DNA of 64,000 nucleotides from Zygnema cylindricum. Taxonomy: Eukaryota > Streptophyta > Zygnematophyceae > Zygnematales > Zygnemataceae. A model generated the notes under the pieces. The model was not told where the DNA came from. It saw only the letters and a list, made by a program, of their open reading frames with translations, and ran no database searches. The position numbers and the translations under genes are program-made. Positions 53,800-64,000 of the stretch are shown here, one piece after another. The first letter of the stretch is position 1; every line of letters starts with the position of its first letter. Location of the stretch: positions 257,188-321,187 of the forward strand of contig JBBHKE010001289.1 of assembly GCA_037447655.1 (NCBI GenBank), written 5' to 3'.

Positions 53800-54158
53800 C
53801 GTACCTCTTAGGTACACTTGTATCGGCGGTACAACGCGAAAAGTATAAAACTTAGGACTTAGAACATTTTATGTATCCAGACTTCCAATTAGTAAACTGC
53901 AAAGTGTTTTTGGGAAACTTTTGAGTATTATATCTTGAGTGTTGTCAAGTTAATTGTGCTGAAACTTTAGGAGTTGTCATTGTTTATGCTATTCTATATT
54001 CAAGTAGAGTTTTGTGAGGTTTGGATGCTTATATAATATTTGGTGAGCACTTGAAAACAGTTGTTTGATAGAATTCTTGATAGCTTTTGAAAGTATATCA
54101 TGTCTACTTCTACCACTACTGCTGCTCCTCCACCTGCACCGGTGGTCGTAGAACAACA
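53800..54158 (+). repeat. B-1 5' LTR, second part
   Basis: Begins with the duplicated CGTAC and ends GTAGAACAACA. The gag ATG is at 54100. GGTTATAGGC follows (one mismatch to the B-2 site). Confidence 0.88.
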
Positions 54159-55139
54159 GGTTATAGGCATGTCATTAAGAATTCCTATCTTTACGAGGAA
54201 AAGTATGTTTACTGGGCGGACATGGTGGAGACACATTTTGAGAATGTCAATCTCTTAGACATATTGGATGGTTCTAAGGATGAATCTGATCCGGCATGGT
54301 CTAAGAAAAATACGCAAGCGCGTTCTATTCTGAAATTTTGTATATCTGAGGACCTAGCTATGTCTCAGATAAAAATGAAAAAAGCAATTGATATATGGAA
54401 ATCTCTAAAAAATGATTATGAAAAAGCTAATGTCCGGGAAGAACTCTTATTGAGTGGAAAAATTTGGGACTATAAGTACACTAGCGGTACAATAGCAGAA
54501 TATTCTAACAAGTTTCGCACCCTTGTAGATGCACATGCTTGTGCAGGTGGGGAGTTTCCTCAGTTTTCAATAGGCAACTTTGCTCATCAGGGGTCTCCCT
54601 TGTAGTATAAAAGGAGCATCCGATATGCTCAAACAGAAAGATAAAGCTAGCTGGACTTTACAGTTAGCCATCAATATTTTGCTAGAAGAGGAAGCTACAT
54701 CTAATATTCTCAATGTTGAGCAGGTAGAGGCTTTTAATTCAGACTTTGAGAGGAAAGGACAGTTTCATCAGCAAAGAAATCAGTTCAGACAGTTTAATCA
54801 GGGTGGGAATAGACAATCCATCAATGCATGTTTTTATTGTAGTGTGAGAGGTCATGGATACAAATTTTGTCCCAAGCTTAAAAAAGCTAACGATATAGGT
54901 TTATACAGGCCGAGATGGCAACAGTCAGTTTTACAAAAACTTCACGGGGTCTACACCTCGTGGAAATGCACACTTTTCAGCGTCTTCATCACTCCATAAT
55001 GAGACTTTGACATTTTTTGAGGACGATGAAACGGATCTATTCGCTATGGCGGATACACTCTTTTCGGCGTCTTCATCACTCCATAATGAGACTTTGACAT
55101 TTTTGAGGACGATGAAACAGATCTATTCGCTATGGCGGT
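54100..55139 (+). pseudogene. B-1 gag
   Basis: MSTSTTTAAPPP from the LTR, then a frameshift near 54195. The frame continues KYVYWADMVETHFENVNLLD in the next frame. The zinc knuckle CFYCSVRGHGYKFC is complete. A tandem duplication near the end and stops separate it from the protease. Confidence 0.85.
54970..55139 (+). repeat. 85-bp tandem duplication in B-1 gag
   Basis: ACACTTTTCAGCGTCTTCAT... to GCTATGGCGG is repeated directly at about 55055-55139 with a few changes. B-2 has one copy. Confidence 0.85.
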
Positions 55140-56790
55140 AGCGATGGAGGGCGCGAAGGACCCTGGATGGATAATGGATACAAGAGCGTCAGCCTATATG
55201 TAATGGAACAAAGCCATCTTCAAAAATCCGAAAACAACGCGGGAGAAGAATATTTATTATGTTTGTGGAATGAGTGTTCAGACTCGTGCTGTGGGTGATG
55301 TGTTTTTGCTAGTGGATGTGGAGGGCAAAGCAACTGAAAGAACTCTTCACAATGTCTTGTTTGTGCTGAATTTAAGAAAAATCTGTTTTCTACGTCTTTG
55401 GTAGAGAGTAAAGGCTTTGAGGTTAATCTGAAAAATGGTAGACAAGTTGTTAGCAAGATTGGCAAAGTCGCAATTACAAGTACAAGAGATACTAGCAAGA
55501 TGTACCGAATGGATATGGCTAATACCAAGGAGAATGATGTTCTGTACTTCGTTGTTTTGCATTCAGATGAGGTGTGGCATAAAAAATTAAGCCATGTAAA
55601 CTATGATATTTTGAGAAAGATGGTCTTTGCTGGAAAAATAGAAGGTGTATCAATCACAAAACAGCCGGTCAAAACATGTGATGGCTGCGCTTTGGGCAAA
55701 ATCCACAGACTACCATTTCCTAAAGAGTCTGAGCATTGGTCCACAAAACTTTTACAACAAATTCATTCGGATGTTTTTGGTCCTGCGAAGGTTCCATCTG
55801 TCGGGGAATGAAATATATTGTCACATTCACAGATGATTTCTCCAGGTTCACAAAAGTTTACTTCATAAAGGAGAAGAGTGAAGTGTTTGGTCTCTTCAAA
55901 CACTATAAATCATATGTTGAAAAACTTCATGATTTACCTATTTTGCAACTAAGATCGGACAATGGTGGTGAATATACATTGAAAGAATTTGAAACCTTTT
56001 TACTCGAGGAAGGTATAAGTCATCTACTGACTGTTCCATATTCCCCTGAACAAAATGGGGTGTCCGAGAGATTAAATAGAACTCTCACGGAGAGCTCTAG
56101 GTCGATGCTCGCGGATAAAAATGTGGATCCGAAATTTTGGGCTGAGGCTCTAAATTGTGCGGTTTATATTAAGAATAGAATAGGATCAAGATCAGTAGAA
56201 TCTACTCCTTACGAGATCAAAACAGGTAGCAAACCAGATGTTAGCCGTTTCAAAGTCTTTGGTAGTCAATGCTTTATCTTCGATACGTCTACGAACAGAT
56301 GGAAATTGGAACCGAAGAGATTACCAGGTATTTTGTTAGGATATGATGATCACTCTAAAGGTTACAAAGTCTTTGTATTTAAGAGGCAAAAAATAGTTGT
56401 AGCAAGGAATATCATTGTCAAAGATGAACTAGACTCGATAGATTTATTTCAAATGACACAGCAGCAAAAGCAGCAAAAAGTACAGGAATATGTCATCTTA
56501 GATTGCTTGCAAGAAATTGTCCCGCAGGTGCAACATTCTCCTATGGTGACTCCAGAGTCAGACTCTCTCCGAATTACTGATCCTGTTCAGTTCCTACCGA
56601 ACCACCAACAGTCAATACACACTGATAACAACCAACGCAATCAGCCACACACGGATTGCAACCAGCGTAATCAGCGCAATGTGCGGCATCCGACAATCTC
56701 AACCTCAAAATTTCCGGGGGAAAAAGATACATCAGCCGCCTGCAAGCAAGCTCTCACTTTGCCTACTCGGCAGCCTCAAGGAAGCCCTTG
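55140..56790 (+). pseudogene. B-1 protease, pre-integrase and integrase
   Basis: The protease motif is damaged: MDTRASAYM in place of MDTGASAHM, so the active-site Gly is lost. HHCC is modified (VWHKKLSHVN ... CDGCALGKIHRLPFPK). Integrase is open from 55736 with TDDFSRFTKVYF, LRSDNGGEY and SPEQNGVSERLNRT, so the DDE residues are present. A Gln/Asn-rich linker (NNQRNQPHTDCNQRNQRN) precedes RT. Confidence 0.85.
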
Positions 56791-58356
56791 ACCATCCAAG
56801 AGGCCTTCTCATCACCAGAGCGAAATCACTGGATCGAGGCAGCAAACGATGAAATGAAGTCCATCATGGAGGCCGAAACATGGTTGCTTGTGGAACTTCC
56901 TCCCGAACGAAAGGCGATCGGCAACAAATGGGTATTCAAGGTAAAGTTAAATCCCGATAACACCATTGAACGCTATAAGACCAGACTTGTGGCAAAGGGG
57001 TATAATAAAAAGGAAGGAATCGATTTTGAAGAAACATTTTCTCCGGTTGTATGATTTCCGACAGTTAGGATTTTGCTGTCCCTAGCTGTAATAGAAGATA
57101 TGGAAATTCATCAAATGGATGTAAAGACGGCCTTTTTGAATGGAGAACTAGAAGAGACTATTTACATGCAGCAGCCTAAAAAGTATGTAGTACCAGGAAA
57201 AGAGCACTTAATATGCAAGTTGCTAAAATCTTTGTACGGCCTAAAACAGGCCCCTAGGCAATGAAATCTGAAGCTTGATGAATTTTTGACCAGTCTACGA
57301 TTTCAAAGGATAAGTTCTGATCACTCTGTCTACGTTCTAAAAGGTGAAAATTGGATAGTCTATATAGCGGTGTATGTAGATAATTTACTATTAATTAGCA
57401 AATCAATGGTTGAAATTAACAAAATCAAAACTGCGCTAAACCCACGGTTCGAGATGAAAGACCTCAGTGAGGCAAAGTATATTATGGGAATCCAAGTAGA
57501 GAGGAACAGAAATAAGAAAATAATAAAACTGACTCAAAAAGAAGCTATTGGAAACATGTTAGAGGAGTATGGAATCCGGGGGGCAAAAGGATGTCTAACT
57601 CCAATGGAATTTCGGCAGAAGATAGAGGGAGAAGAGACAAAACTAGGTGTCATTGTTAGCGAGTATTCAGATTCAGGGGAGAATGATTCTATGACACAAA
57701 TAAGTTACAGACAAATAGTAGGAAGCTTAATATATTTCATGAACTGTACCCGTCCTGACATTGCTGCAGTCGGGATACTGAGCAGGAGTCTAGAGAATAA
57801 GAGAAAATCTGATTTTGATGCAGCAAGGAGAGTCTTTAGATATTTGGCAGGAACAAAAGACCTCAAAATCACGTTAGGCGGAGGAGAAGTGAAGCTGCAA
57901 ACGTGGAGTGATGCAAGCTATGGCGACATGCCAAGCCGGAAATCCACCACGGGATTCGTTTTGCAGATTGGGAACGGAATGTGCTGCTAGAGCTGCAAAC
58001 TTCAAAAGGTTACCACGTAATCGACAATGGAGTCAGAATATATGGCAGCAAGCTCGGCCCTCAAAGAACTCTTATGGGTAAAATCCATGTTACAAGATCT
58101 AGGATACATGCAGGTTGGGCCACAAGTGATCTGGTGTGATAACCACGCTGCCATTGACATTGCCTCTAACCCGAGTCACCACTTCAAGAGTAAGCACATG
58201 GATGTACGATTACACTTTGTAAGAGAAAAAGTGTTCTCTAAGGTGATCAAATTATGTTATCTTCCAGATGCAAGAATGGTTGTTGATATGTTTACTAAAG
58301 CTCTTCCTGCTCCCAAGCTGAACTATTCTAGGAATGCAGTAGGATTGGGTGAATAG
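56791..58356 (+). pseudogene. B-1 reverse transcriptase and RNase H
   Basis: RT from ERKAIGNKWVFKVKLNPDN on. Stops at 57052 (Arg to TGA), 57262 (Trp to TGA), 57988 (Trp to TAG) and 58018. The catalytic motif at 57373-57384 reads YVDN, as in B-2. RNase H has TWSDASYGDMPSRKSTTGF and WCDNHAAIDIA. The purine tract TTTAGGGGAG precedes the 3' LTR. Confidence 0.87.
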
Positions 58357-58492
58357 GTGAGTAGCTCCACTGCTATGTTGCCATGTTGCGCTGCTATGTT
58401 GCGCTGCTATAGCTGAACTGCTATGTTGCCATGATGCACTAAGTGCGACATCGCAACTGCGCTGATACTGTGAGTCTAAAGCTTTAGGGGAG

Positions 58493-58897
58493 TGTTGATT
58501 TTGGAAAGCTTTAAGTCTTGGTAAAATAGTGTGACGGTAGAAAGGTAGTAATTTGTAGTGTAAGTATCACAAAGACATGCGTCATCACTTGAGTGCAGTA
58601 AAGGACAACGCAATAGCGACGCCGGCAGATCAGCGCAGCTGCTATACTGACAGAACAGCGCAGCAGCGCAGCTGCTATTCAATCAGAGAAAATTGTACTA
58701 AAACTTTGGGAGTTGTCAGTGTTTATGCTACTCTATATTCTGATAGAGTTTTGTGAGGTTTGGATGCTTGTATAAGATTTGGTGAGCACTTGAAAACAGC
58801 TGTTTGATAGAATTCTTGATAGCTTCTGAGAGTATATCATGTCTACTTCTACCACTACTGCTGCTCCTCCACCTACACTGGTGGTCATAGAACAACA
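58493..58897 (+). repeat. B-1 3' LTR, internally deleted (405 bp)
   Basis: TGTTGATTTTGGAAAGC to ATAGAACAACA. It follows the 5' LTR until about 58687 and then jumps to the part beginning TTGTACTAAAACTTTGG. Confidence 0.88.
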
Positions 58898-58902
58898 ATT
58901 TT

Positions 58903-59254
58903 CTACCTTCTCTATGACAAAGTTGAGTCTAATGTCCATGTGTTTGGCTTTAAAAAGATGCTCAAGATTGGCAGAAATAGTGATTTCTGCATGATTAGAA
59001 CAAAATAAAAATCTGCACACCACTCTTAAGGTGACCAAACTCACCAAGAAAAGACTTCACCCACATCAATTCTTTTACAACAGAGCATGAGGCCATATAC
59101 TCAGCCTCTATGGAAAACTGAGCAATAACCTTTTGATGTTTGCTACTCCAGCTACAAGGCTTACCACCCACATATAATACATATTTAGAAACACATCTCC
59201 TCTTTGGAGCATCAGTATAACTAGCATCACTCCAAGTAGTGAGGTCAATATTCC
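58903..59254 (-). pseudogene. A-11 RNase H
   Basis: Minus-strand TTWSDASYTDAPKRRCVSKY, CSWSSKHQKVIAQFSIEAEY and KELMWVKSFLGEFGHLKSGV. A frameshift near 59000 breaks the CDNQA region. It joins exactly to the 47564-47693 pol end once B-1 is removed. Confidence 0.85.
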
Positions 59255-60310
59255 TGTAGAAATTAATGCTCCATTTTAAGTATTTTCTAGGTCTAAATAA
59301 AAGTATAGAAAGAAGCCGAGGCAGTCTACCTCTAACTTCTCTCTCCAACTCTCAAACTTGTCGCAGTCACTGAGAAATTGGAGAGGGAGCTAGAGCCATG
59401 GCTACCTAGGCTATCCAGAGGTTTACGGGAAATTTATATTTATTATGGGTTTATTTACTAAAAGGTATGTGTCGGCCGCAGGATTTGATCTTGGAACCTA
59501 CCGGTTGGCAGACAGCTGGTAGCCGGTAGCCTTAGCCGTTAAGCCTAGAACTAGTGTTACGTACTATCTAGTTTGATATTTATTTAAACATTTATACGTA
59601 GGATAGTTCATTTAACTCAACTTGTTTACGAGAGACATAGATCCAGTAATGTAAAAGTACGGATTACGGTACGCATAAGAAACCAATATCGCGCATTTAT
59701 TCTTTTAAATAAAACGAATATCGCGCATGTATTTATTACGGCTACGATTAAATGTGAATTTAATCAGACGGCCGGAATTAACGCCGAGATCGCGGATGAG
59801 GATTTCGGGGATTTGTGGTCATCGCCACATCGGATGACACGTGCGGGAATGACATTGGATAGCGGCATCTCCGAGGATTAAGGGAGCGAATCCGGACATA
59901 CCACGTGTCGACATTTAGGCCATGACGTATAGTGTCCGTACAAAAAGTACACCGGCAGCTATGCTTTTTGTATACGGAACTGTAATCTGATTGGCTCCGT
60001 ACATCGGAGATAGAGTCTGTGAGAGAGAAAGGACTTAGAAAAATTAGAAGATATGACCCTCTCTCCCAGAGAGCTTCTCTACAATAGGTCAACTTTGACC
60101 CTCCATAACTTACTGCTCAGGGGAGCAAATTCAGAGATTCTTTTTGCTATCGACTCAAGGGAGTATTCCCTTCATAGGGGTGAAGTTGTTTAGAGTTTTT
60201 GTCTGCCAGGGTGGCAGTTATTTTTGCTGAAACACAAAGGGGTCAGGGTTATCCTAGAGGCTTCTTGGAAGTTGTCCACTCTGTGGACTTATGGAGGTCT
60301 CAGAGTTTCA
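59255..60310 (+). repeat. A-12 5' LTR (1056 bp)
   Basis: TGTAGAAATTAATGC to CAGAGTTTCA. G-box in CCACGTGTCG at about 59901. The GTAC palindrome is near 59935-59975. The tRNA-like module is near 59465-59565. The gag ATG is retained. Confidence 0.9.
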
Positions 60311-60325
60311 GGTTATGGGCCCACC
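60311..60325 (+). other. A-12 primer binding site, internal tRNA-iMet type
   Basis: Perfect GGTTATGGGCCCACC directly after the LTR. Confidence 0.85.
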
Positions 60326-60332
60326 CTCTAGG

Positions 60333-60342
60333 NNNNNNNNNN
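60333..60342. other. Assembly gap (10 N)
   Basis: Ten N separate A-12 from an oppositely oriented family B element. The adjacency of the two may be an assembly artefact. Confidence 0.95.
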
Positions 60343-60922
60343 TACGACGCGATATAGTTGTAGCGTCGATGCGATGAGACCGTAGCGTCGACGCAACTAT
60401 GTGACTCAGATTTCGAAATCCCCTCACAACTAAAACCTTTTGAAATTCGGAGTCATTTAATCACACTACCGTCTTTCCATCATTAAACATCGTATTTTAA
60501 GTGTCCCTATACGCAGTAGTGAACTCACGTTTTGTCCTGTTGCGTTCACGCTGCGTCTGCCTTGTCGCGTCGACGATACGTCTTTCTCGTCGGGTTGTTA
60601 CTGCAACGCTACGTTTGTCTTGTCGGTACCAAATCATATCCAAGATAATCACAGCTGCGATGTCTGTACGAATCATATCCAAAGAAATCGCAGTTGCGTT
60701 GTCCTGTCTACATCGTAGCTGCGCTGTTCTGTTTGCATCGCAACGTCATTGTTGGGCTGCTCTTTCTGCATAGCAGCTGCGCTGTTCCGTCTGCGTCGCA
60801 CTTGCGTTGTCCTGTTTTGCACTCAAGTGATGACGCATATCCCTGTGAATTTTATGCTACAAATTACTACCTTTCTGCCATCACACTAATTTACTGAGGC
60901 TTAAAGTTTTCCAAAATCAACA
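60343..60922 (-). repeat. B-3 3' LTR (partial)
   Basis: Ends CCAAAATCAACA (TGTTGATTTTGG in element sense). It has a diverged minisatellite with GCAGCTGCGCTGTTC words and a left part rich in GCGTCGACG and CGTAGCG. The element-sense end of the LTR is lost in the gap. Confidence 0.8.
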
Positions 60923-63115
60923 CTCCCCTAAAGCTTTAGACTCAGTGTATCAACGCAGCTGCGATGCCAGAGTAGCGTAGCTGCGATGTTGATATAGCGC
61001 AGCATAGCACCATAGCAACGCAACAATTCAGCTAGTTAGCTAGTCCCACTGTATCCCAATGTTAGACTAGCGCAACATGGCAGTATCGCAGTGCAGCATC
61101 TCAGCTAGTCACCTAGTCCTTCTGCATCCCTACAATACTTCAGCTTAGGAGCAGGAAGAGCTTTAATGACTATGTCAGCAATCATTTTTGCATCTGGCAA
61201 ATAGCATAATTTAATCGCTTGGGAAAACACTTTTTCACTAACAAAGTGTAATCTTACATCCATGTGCTTACTCTTGAAGTGGTGACTCGGGTTAGAGGCA
61301 ATGGCAATGGCAGCCTCGTTATCACACCAGATCACCTGTGGATCAACCTGCATGTATCCCAACTCTACCAAAATGGATTTCACCCATAAGAGTTCTTTGA
61401 GGGTCGAGCTCGCTGCCATGTATTCTGACTCAATTGTCAACTGTGCTGTGACCAATTGAAGTTTGTTGCTCGAATAGCAAGTCCCATGCCCAATTTGTCG
61501 AGCGAATCCCATGGTGGATTTCCTGCTTGGCATATCGCCATATCTTGTATCACTCCATGTTTGCAGCTTCACTTCTCCTCCGCCTAGTGTGAGTTTGAGG
61601 TGTTTGGTTCCTGCCAAATATCTTGAGACTCTCGTTGCTGCATCACGATCACATTTTCTAAGATTTTCTATACTTGTGCTCAGTACCCCAACTGCTGCAG
61701 CAATGTCAAGACGGGTACAGTTCATGAAATATATTAGCCTTCCCACTATTTGTAATATATTAAACTTCCCACTATTTGTCTGTATGGCATTAGAGTCATA
61801 GTACCATCCTCCCTTGACTCTAAATACTCACTAACAATAACACCCAGTTCCGTCTCTTCTCCCTCTAACTTCTGTCGAAACTCCATTGGAGTTACACACC
61901 CTTTTGCCCCCCGCATTCTATACTCATCTAACATGTTTGCAATAGCCTCTATTTGAGTCAACTTTATTAGTCTCTTATTGCTATCCCTTTCTACCTGAAT
62001 ACCCAAAATATATTTTGCCTCACCGAGGTCTTTCATCTCGAACCGTGAATTTAAACAAACTTTGAGTTTGTTAATTTCAACCATTGATTTTCTAATTAAT
62101 ATTAGATCATCTAGATACACCGCTATATATACTATCCCATCCTCACCTTTTAGAACGTAAGCAGAATGATCAGAGCTTATCCTTTGAAATCATAGACTAG
62201 TTAAAAATTCGTCAAGCTTCAAATTCCATTGATTGGGGGCCTGTTGTAGACCGTATACAAATTTTAACAATTTGCATAATAAGTGTTATTTTCCTGGCTT
62301 TGCATACATTTCAGGATGCTGTATGTAAATTGTCTCTTCTAGCTCTCCATGGAAGAAGGTCGTTTTTACATCGATCTGATGTATTTCCATATCTTCTATA
62401 GCAGTTAGGAACAGCAAAAATCCTAACTATCAAAAAACTTACAACCGGAGAAAATGTTTTTTTTTAATCAATTCCTTCTTTTTGATTATACCCTTTGCCA
62501 CAAGCCTAGCCTTATATCGTTCAATGGTGTTATCGGGATTTAACTTCACCTTGATTACCCATTTGCTGCTGATCGCTTTTCGGTCTGGAGAAAGATCTAC
62601 AAGCTCCCATGTCTAAGCCTCTATGATCGACTTCATTTCATCGTTTGCTGCCTCGATCCAGTGATTTCGCTCCGGTGATGTGAAGGCCTCCCGGATGGTC
62701 AGAGGCTCCCCCGAGGCTGCCGAGTAGGCAAAGTGAGAGTTTGCTTGCACGCGGCTGCTACATCTCTTTCCCCCCAGAAATTTTGAGGATGGGATCGTCG
62801 GATCTTTCACATTCCGTTTTTGTCGCTAGTGTGGATCCGCAGGTATTGACCGTTGTTGTCCTGACTAGAACTGAACTTGCCGAGAGTCCTAATGAATTTC
62901 AAAAGACTGTTCACAAAACGGAGTATCTTGTACTTGTTTGACAATAGGCTGATTGCAATCCAGAATGATATATTCTTGCACTTTTTGTTGTTTTTGTACA
63001 TCTGTCAAGGTGAATAAATCTACCGAATCAAGCTCATCTTTCAAAATAATATTTCAAGCCACAATTATCTTTTGTTTCTCAAAGACAAATACCATATAAC
63101 CTTTGGAGTGGTCAT
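60923..63115 (-). pseudogene. B-3 RT and RNase H, integrase end
   Basis: RNase H (61105-61746) reads TWSDTRYGDMPSRKSTMGF and WCDNEAAIAIA. RT at 61746-62120 contains YLDD (62106-62117), so unlike B-1 and B-2 both catalytic Asp residues remain. A duplication of TTCCCACTATTTGT at 61740-61781 breaks the frame. Further stops lie between 62120 and 62810. The last integrase residues (VFVFEKQK) end at A-13. Confidence 0.83.
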
Positions 63116-63653
63116 TGTAGAAATTAATGGTACATTTTTAGTATTTTCTAGGTCTAAATAGAAATATAGAAAGAAGCCGAGGCAGTCTACCTCTAACTTC
63201 TCTCTCCAACTCTCAAACTTGTCGCAGTCACTGAGAAATTGGAGAGGGAGCTAGAGCCATGGCTACCTAGGCTATCCAGAGGTTTACGGGAAATTTATAT
63301 TAGTTAGGGGTTTATTTTTTCTAAAAGGTATAAGCCGGGCCACAGAATTTGATCCCTGTACCTATCGGTCGGCAGACAGTAGATAGCGGGTAGCCTTAGC
63401 CGTTAAGTCTAGAACTAGTGTTACGTACTATATAGTTTGATATTTATTTGAATATGTATACGTAGGATAAATCATTTAACTATAATTGATTACGGGATAC
63501 ATAGATCCGATAATGTATAAAGAACGGAATACGGTACGGGGCAAGAAATCAATATCGCGCATTTATTTCTTAAGTGAAACGAATACCGCGCATGTATTTA
63601 TTACAGCTACGATTAAATTCGAATCTAATCGGATGGCCGGAATTACCGCCGAG
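63116..63653 (+). mobile_element. A-13: family A LTR, interrupted by A-14
   Basis: TGTAGAAATTAATGG to AATTACCGCCGAG, the first half of an LTR like that of A-12. It is not preceded by a purine tract, so it is a 5' or solo LTR. The remainder lies beyond the window. Confidence 0.85.
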
Positions 63654-64000
63654 TGTTGATACTTGAGTATTTTCTAGGCCTGTATTAGATAGAAAAAGAG
63701 CTGAGGCGGTCTGCCTATAACTCCCCTATCGAAGCCCCCACACTTGTTATAGTCACTGAAGGCTGGTTAGGGAGCTAGAGCCATGGATGCTTAGGCTCTC
63801 TAGAGAAGACAGGGGTGAAATAGGTAGACTTACCAAAAGTTTGTTGACGGACCCAGGAATTGATCCTGGTACTTGCCGTTCGTCAATCCGCAATAGCCGT
63901 TAGCTCTAGCCGTTAAGTGTAGGACAGATATTAGGATATATAGGGTTTGATAAATATATAAATCGGTATATGTAGATTAATCCGTTTAACAACTAATAGA
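63654..64000 (+). mobile_element. A-14: family A LTR, runs off the window
   Basis: TGTTGATACTTGAGT, same subtype as A-10, with GAGCCATGGATGC. The 5 bp before it are CCGAG. A perfect T-arm-like hairpin (CCAGGAATTGATCCTGG, 63853-63869) is present. Confidence 0.83.
63853..63869 (-). other. tRNA T-arm-like hairpin in A-14 LTR
   Basis: On the minus strand CCAGG, ATCAATT, CCTGG: a 5-bp stem with a 7-nt loop and the B-box consensus GATCAATTC. Same position and orientation as in the other family A LTRs. Confidence 0.6.

Larger units (their letters stand above)
47699..58897 (+). mobile_element. Copia element B-1, full length, split by B-2
   Basis: Family B element inserted in the pol end of A-11. 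Target duplication GTTTT (47694-47698) versus ATTTT (58898-58902), one mismatch. The 5' LTR is interrupted by B-2. The 3' LTR has lost about 450 bp internally. Coding is defective. Confidence 0.88.
46650..59254 (-). mobile_element. Copia element A-11, 3' part, split by B-1
   Basis: Minus-strand LTR at 46650-47563 and pol C-terminus at 47564-47693, resuming at 58903-59254. B-1 lies between. A-11 is then cut in RNase H by the LTR of A-12. The rest of the element is not in the window. Confidence 0.82.
59255..60332 (+). mobile_element. Copia element A-12, 5' end only, cut by gap
   Basis: 5' LTR 59255-60310, perfect PBS, first gag codons, then N. It inserted in A-11 RNase H. The 5 bp before it are ATTCC. 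Subtype as A-2 and A-3. Confidence 0.87.
60343..63115 (-). mobile_element. Copia element B-3, 3' part
   Basis: Minus-strand family B element: part of the 3' LTR, purine tract, RNase H, RT and the integrase C-terminus. It is cut on the left by a gap and on the right by the A-13 LTR inserted after GTCAT. Confidence 0.87.

Noticed and set aside
63111-63120. A-13 as the 3' LTR of A-12
   Set aside because: Same orientation and subtype, but no purine tract or pol end precedes it. It sits directly in B-3 integrase, so it is an independent insertion.

Overview
The window is repeat-rich nuclear DNA from a plant with an expanded genome. I find no intact single-copy host gene, no rRNA and no complete tRNA. 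Almost everything recognisable is Ty1/copia LTR retrotransposon sequence. The plant assignment rests on the copia gag-pol proteins, on G-boxes in the LTRs, and on primer binding sites that match a plant-type initiator tRNA-Met, recalled from memory. I cannot name the species. Two runs of ten N mark assembly gaps (3342-3351 and 60333-60342).

Two copia families are present. Family A (elements A-1 to A-14, several subtypes) has LTRs of about 0.9-1.2 kb that begin TGTAG or TGTTG and usually contain an AGCCATGGCT motif. Family B (B-1 to B-3) has LTRs of 0.4-0.85 kb that begin TGTTG and carry short tandem repeats. In both families gag appears to start inside the 5' LTR. The bases directly after the LTR match the anticodon-side interior of initiator tRNA-Met rather than its 3' end, which is the half-tRNA priming known from Drosophila copia.

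Layout. 1-1961: host DNA with a 282-bp direct duplication flanking a decayed reverse-transcriptase-associated fragment. 1962-3341: A-1 (minus), cut by a gap. 3352-8434: host DNA with two TA-flanked MITE-like elements. 8435-14846: complete A-2 (minus, TSD TTAAA). 16053-22860: A-4 LTR fragment split by nearly intact A-3 (plus, TSD AAAAG). 24265-27227: internally deleted mosaic A-5 (minus, TSD ATTTC). 27385-45393: a nested complex in which A-6 is split by A-7, and A-6 shares its 3' LTR with A-8. A-8 is split by A-9, and A-9 is split by A-10. 46650-59254: A-11 (minus) split by B-1, which is itself split in its 5' LTR by B-2 (TSD CGTAC). 59255-60332: A-12 up to a gap. 60343-63115: B-3 (minus). 63116-64000: A-13 LTR split by A-14 LTR.

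Each retroelement follows the copia order: gag (CCHC knuckle), aspartic protease (DSGA or DTGA), GAG-pre-integrase HHCC, integrase DDE, reverse transcriptase, RNase H, purine tract, 3' LTR. None is fully intact. A-3 is closest, with two frameshifts and two stops, and LTRs that differ at roughly two dozen of 1039 positions by eye. The most notable signals are the internal tRNA-iMet primer site that is also gag coding sequence, a tRNA-like antisense module in the family A LTRs, a YVDN reverse transcriptase motif shared by two family B copies, and the recombinant element A-5.
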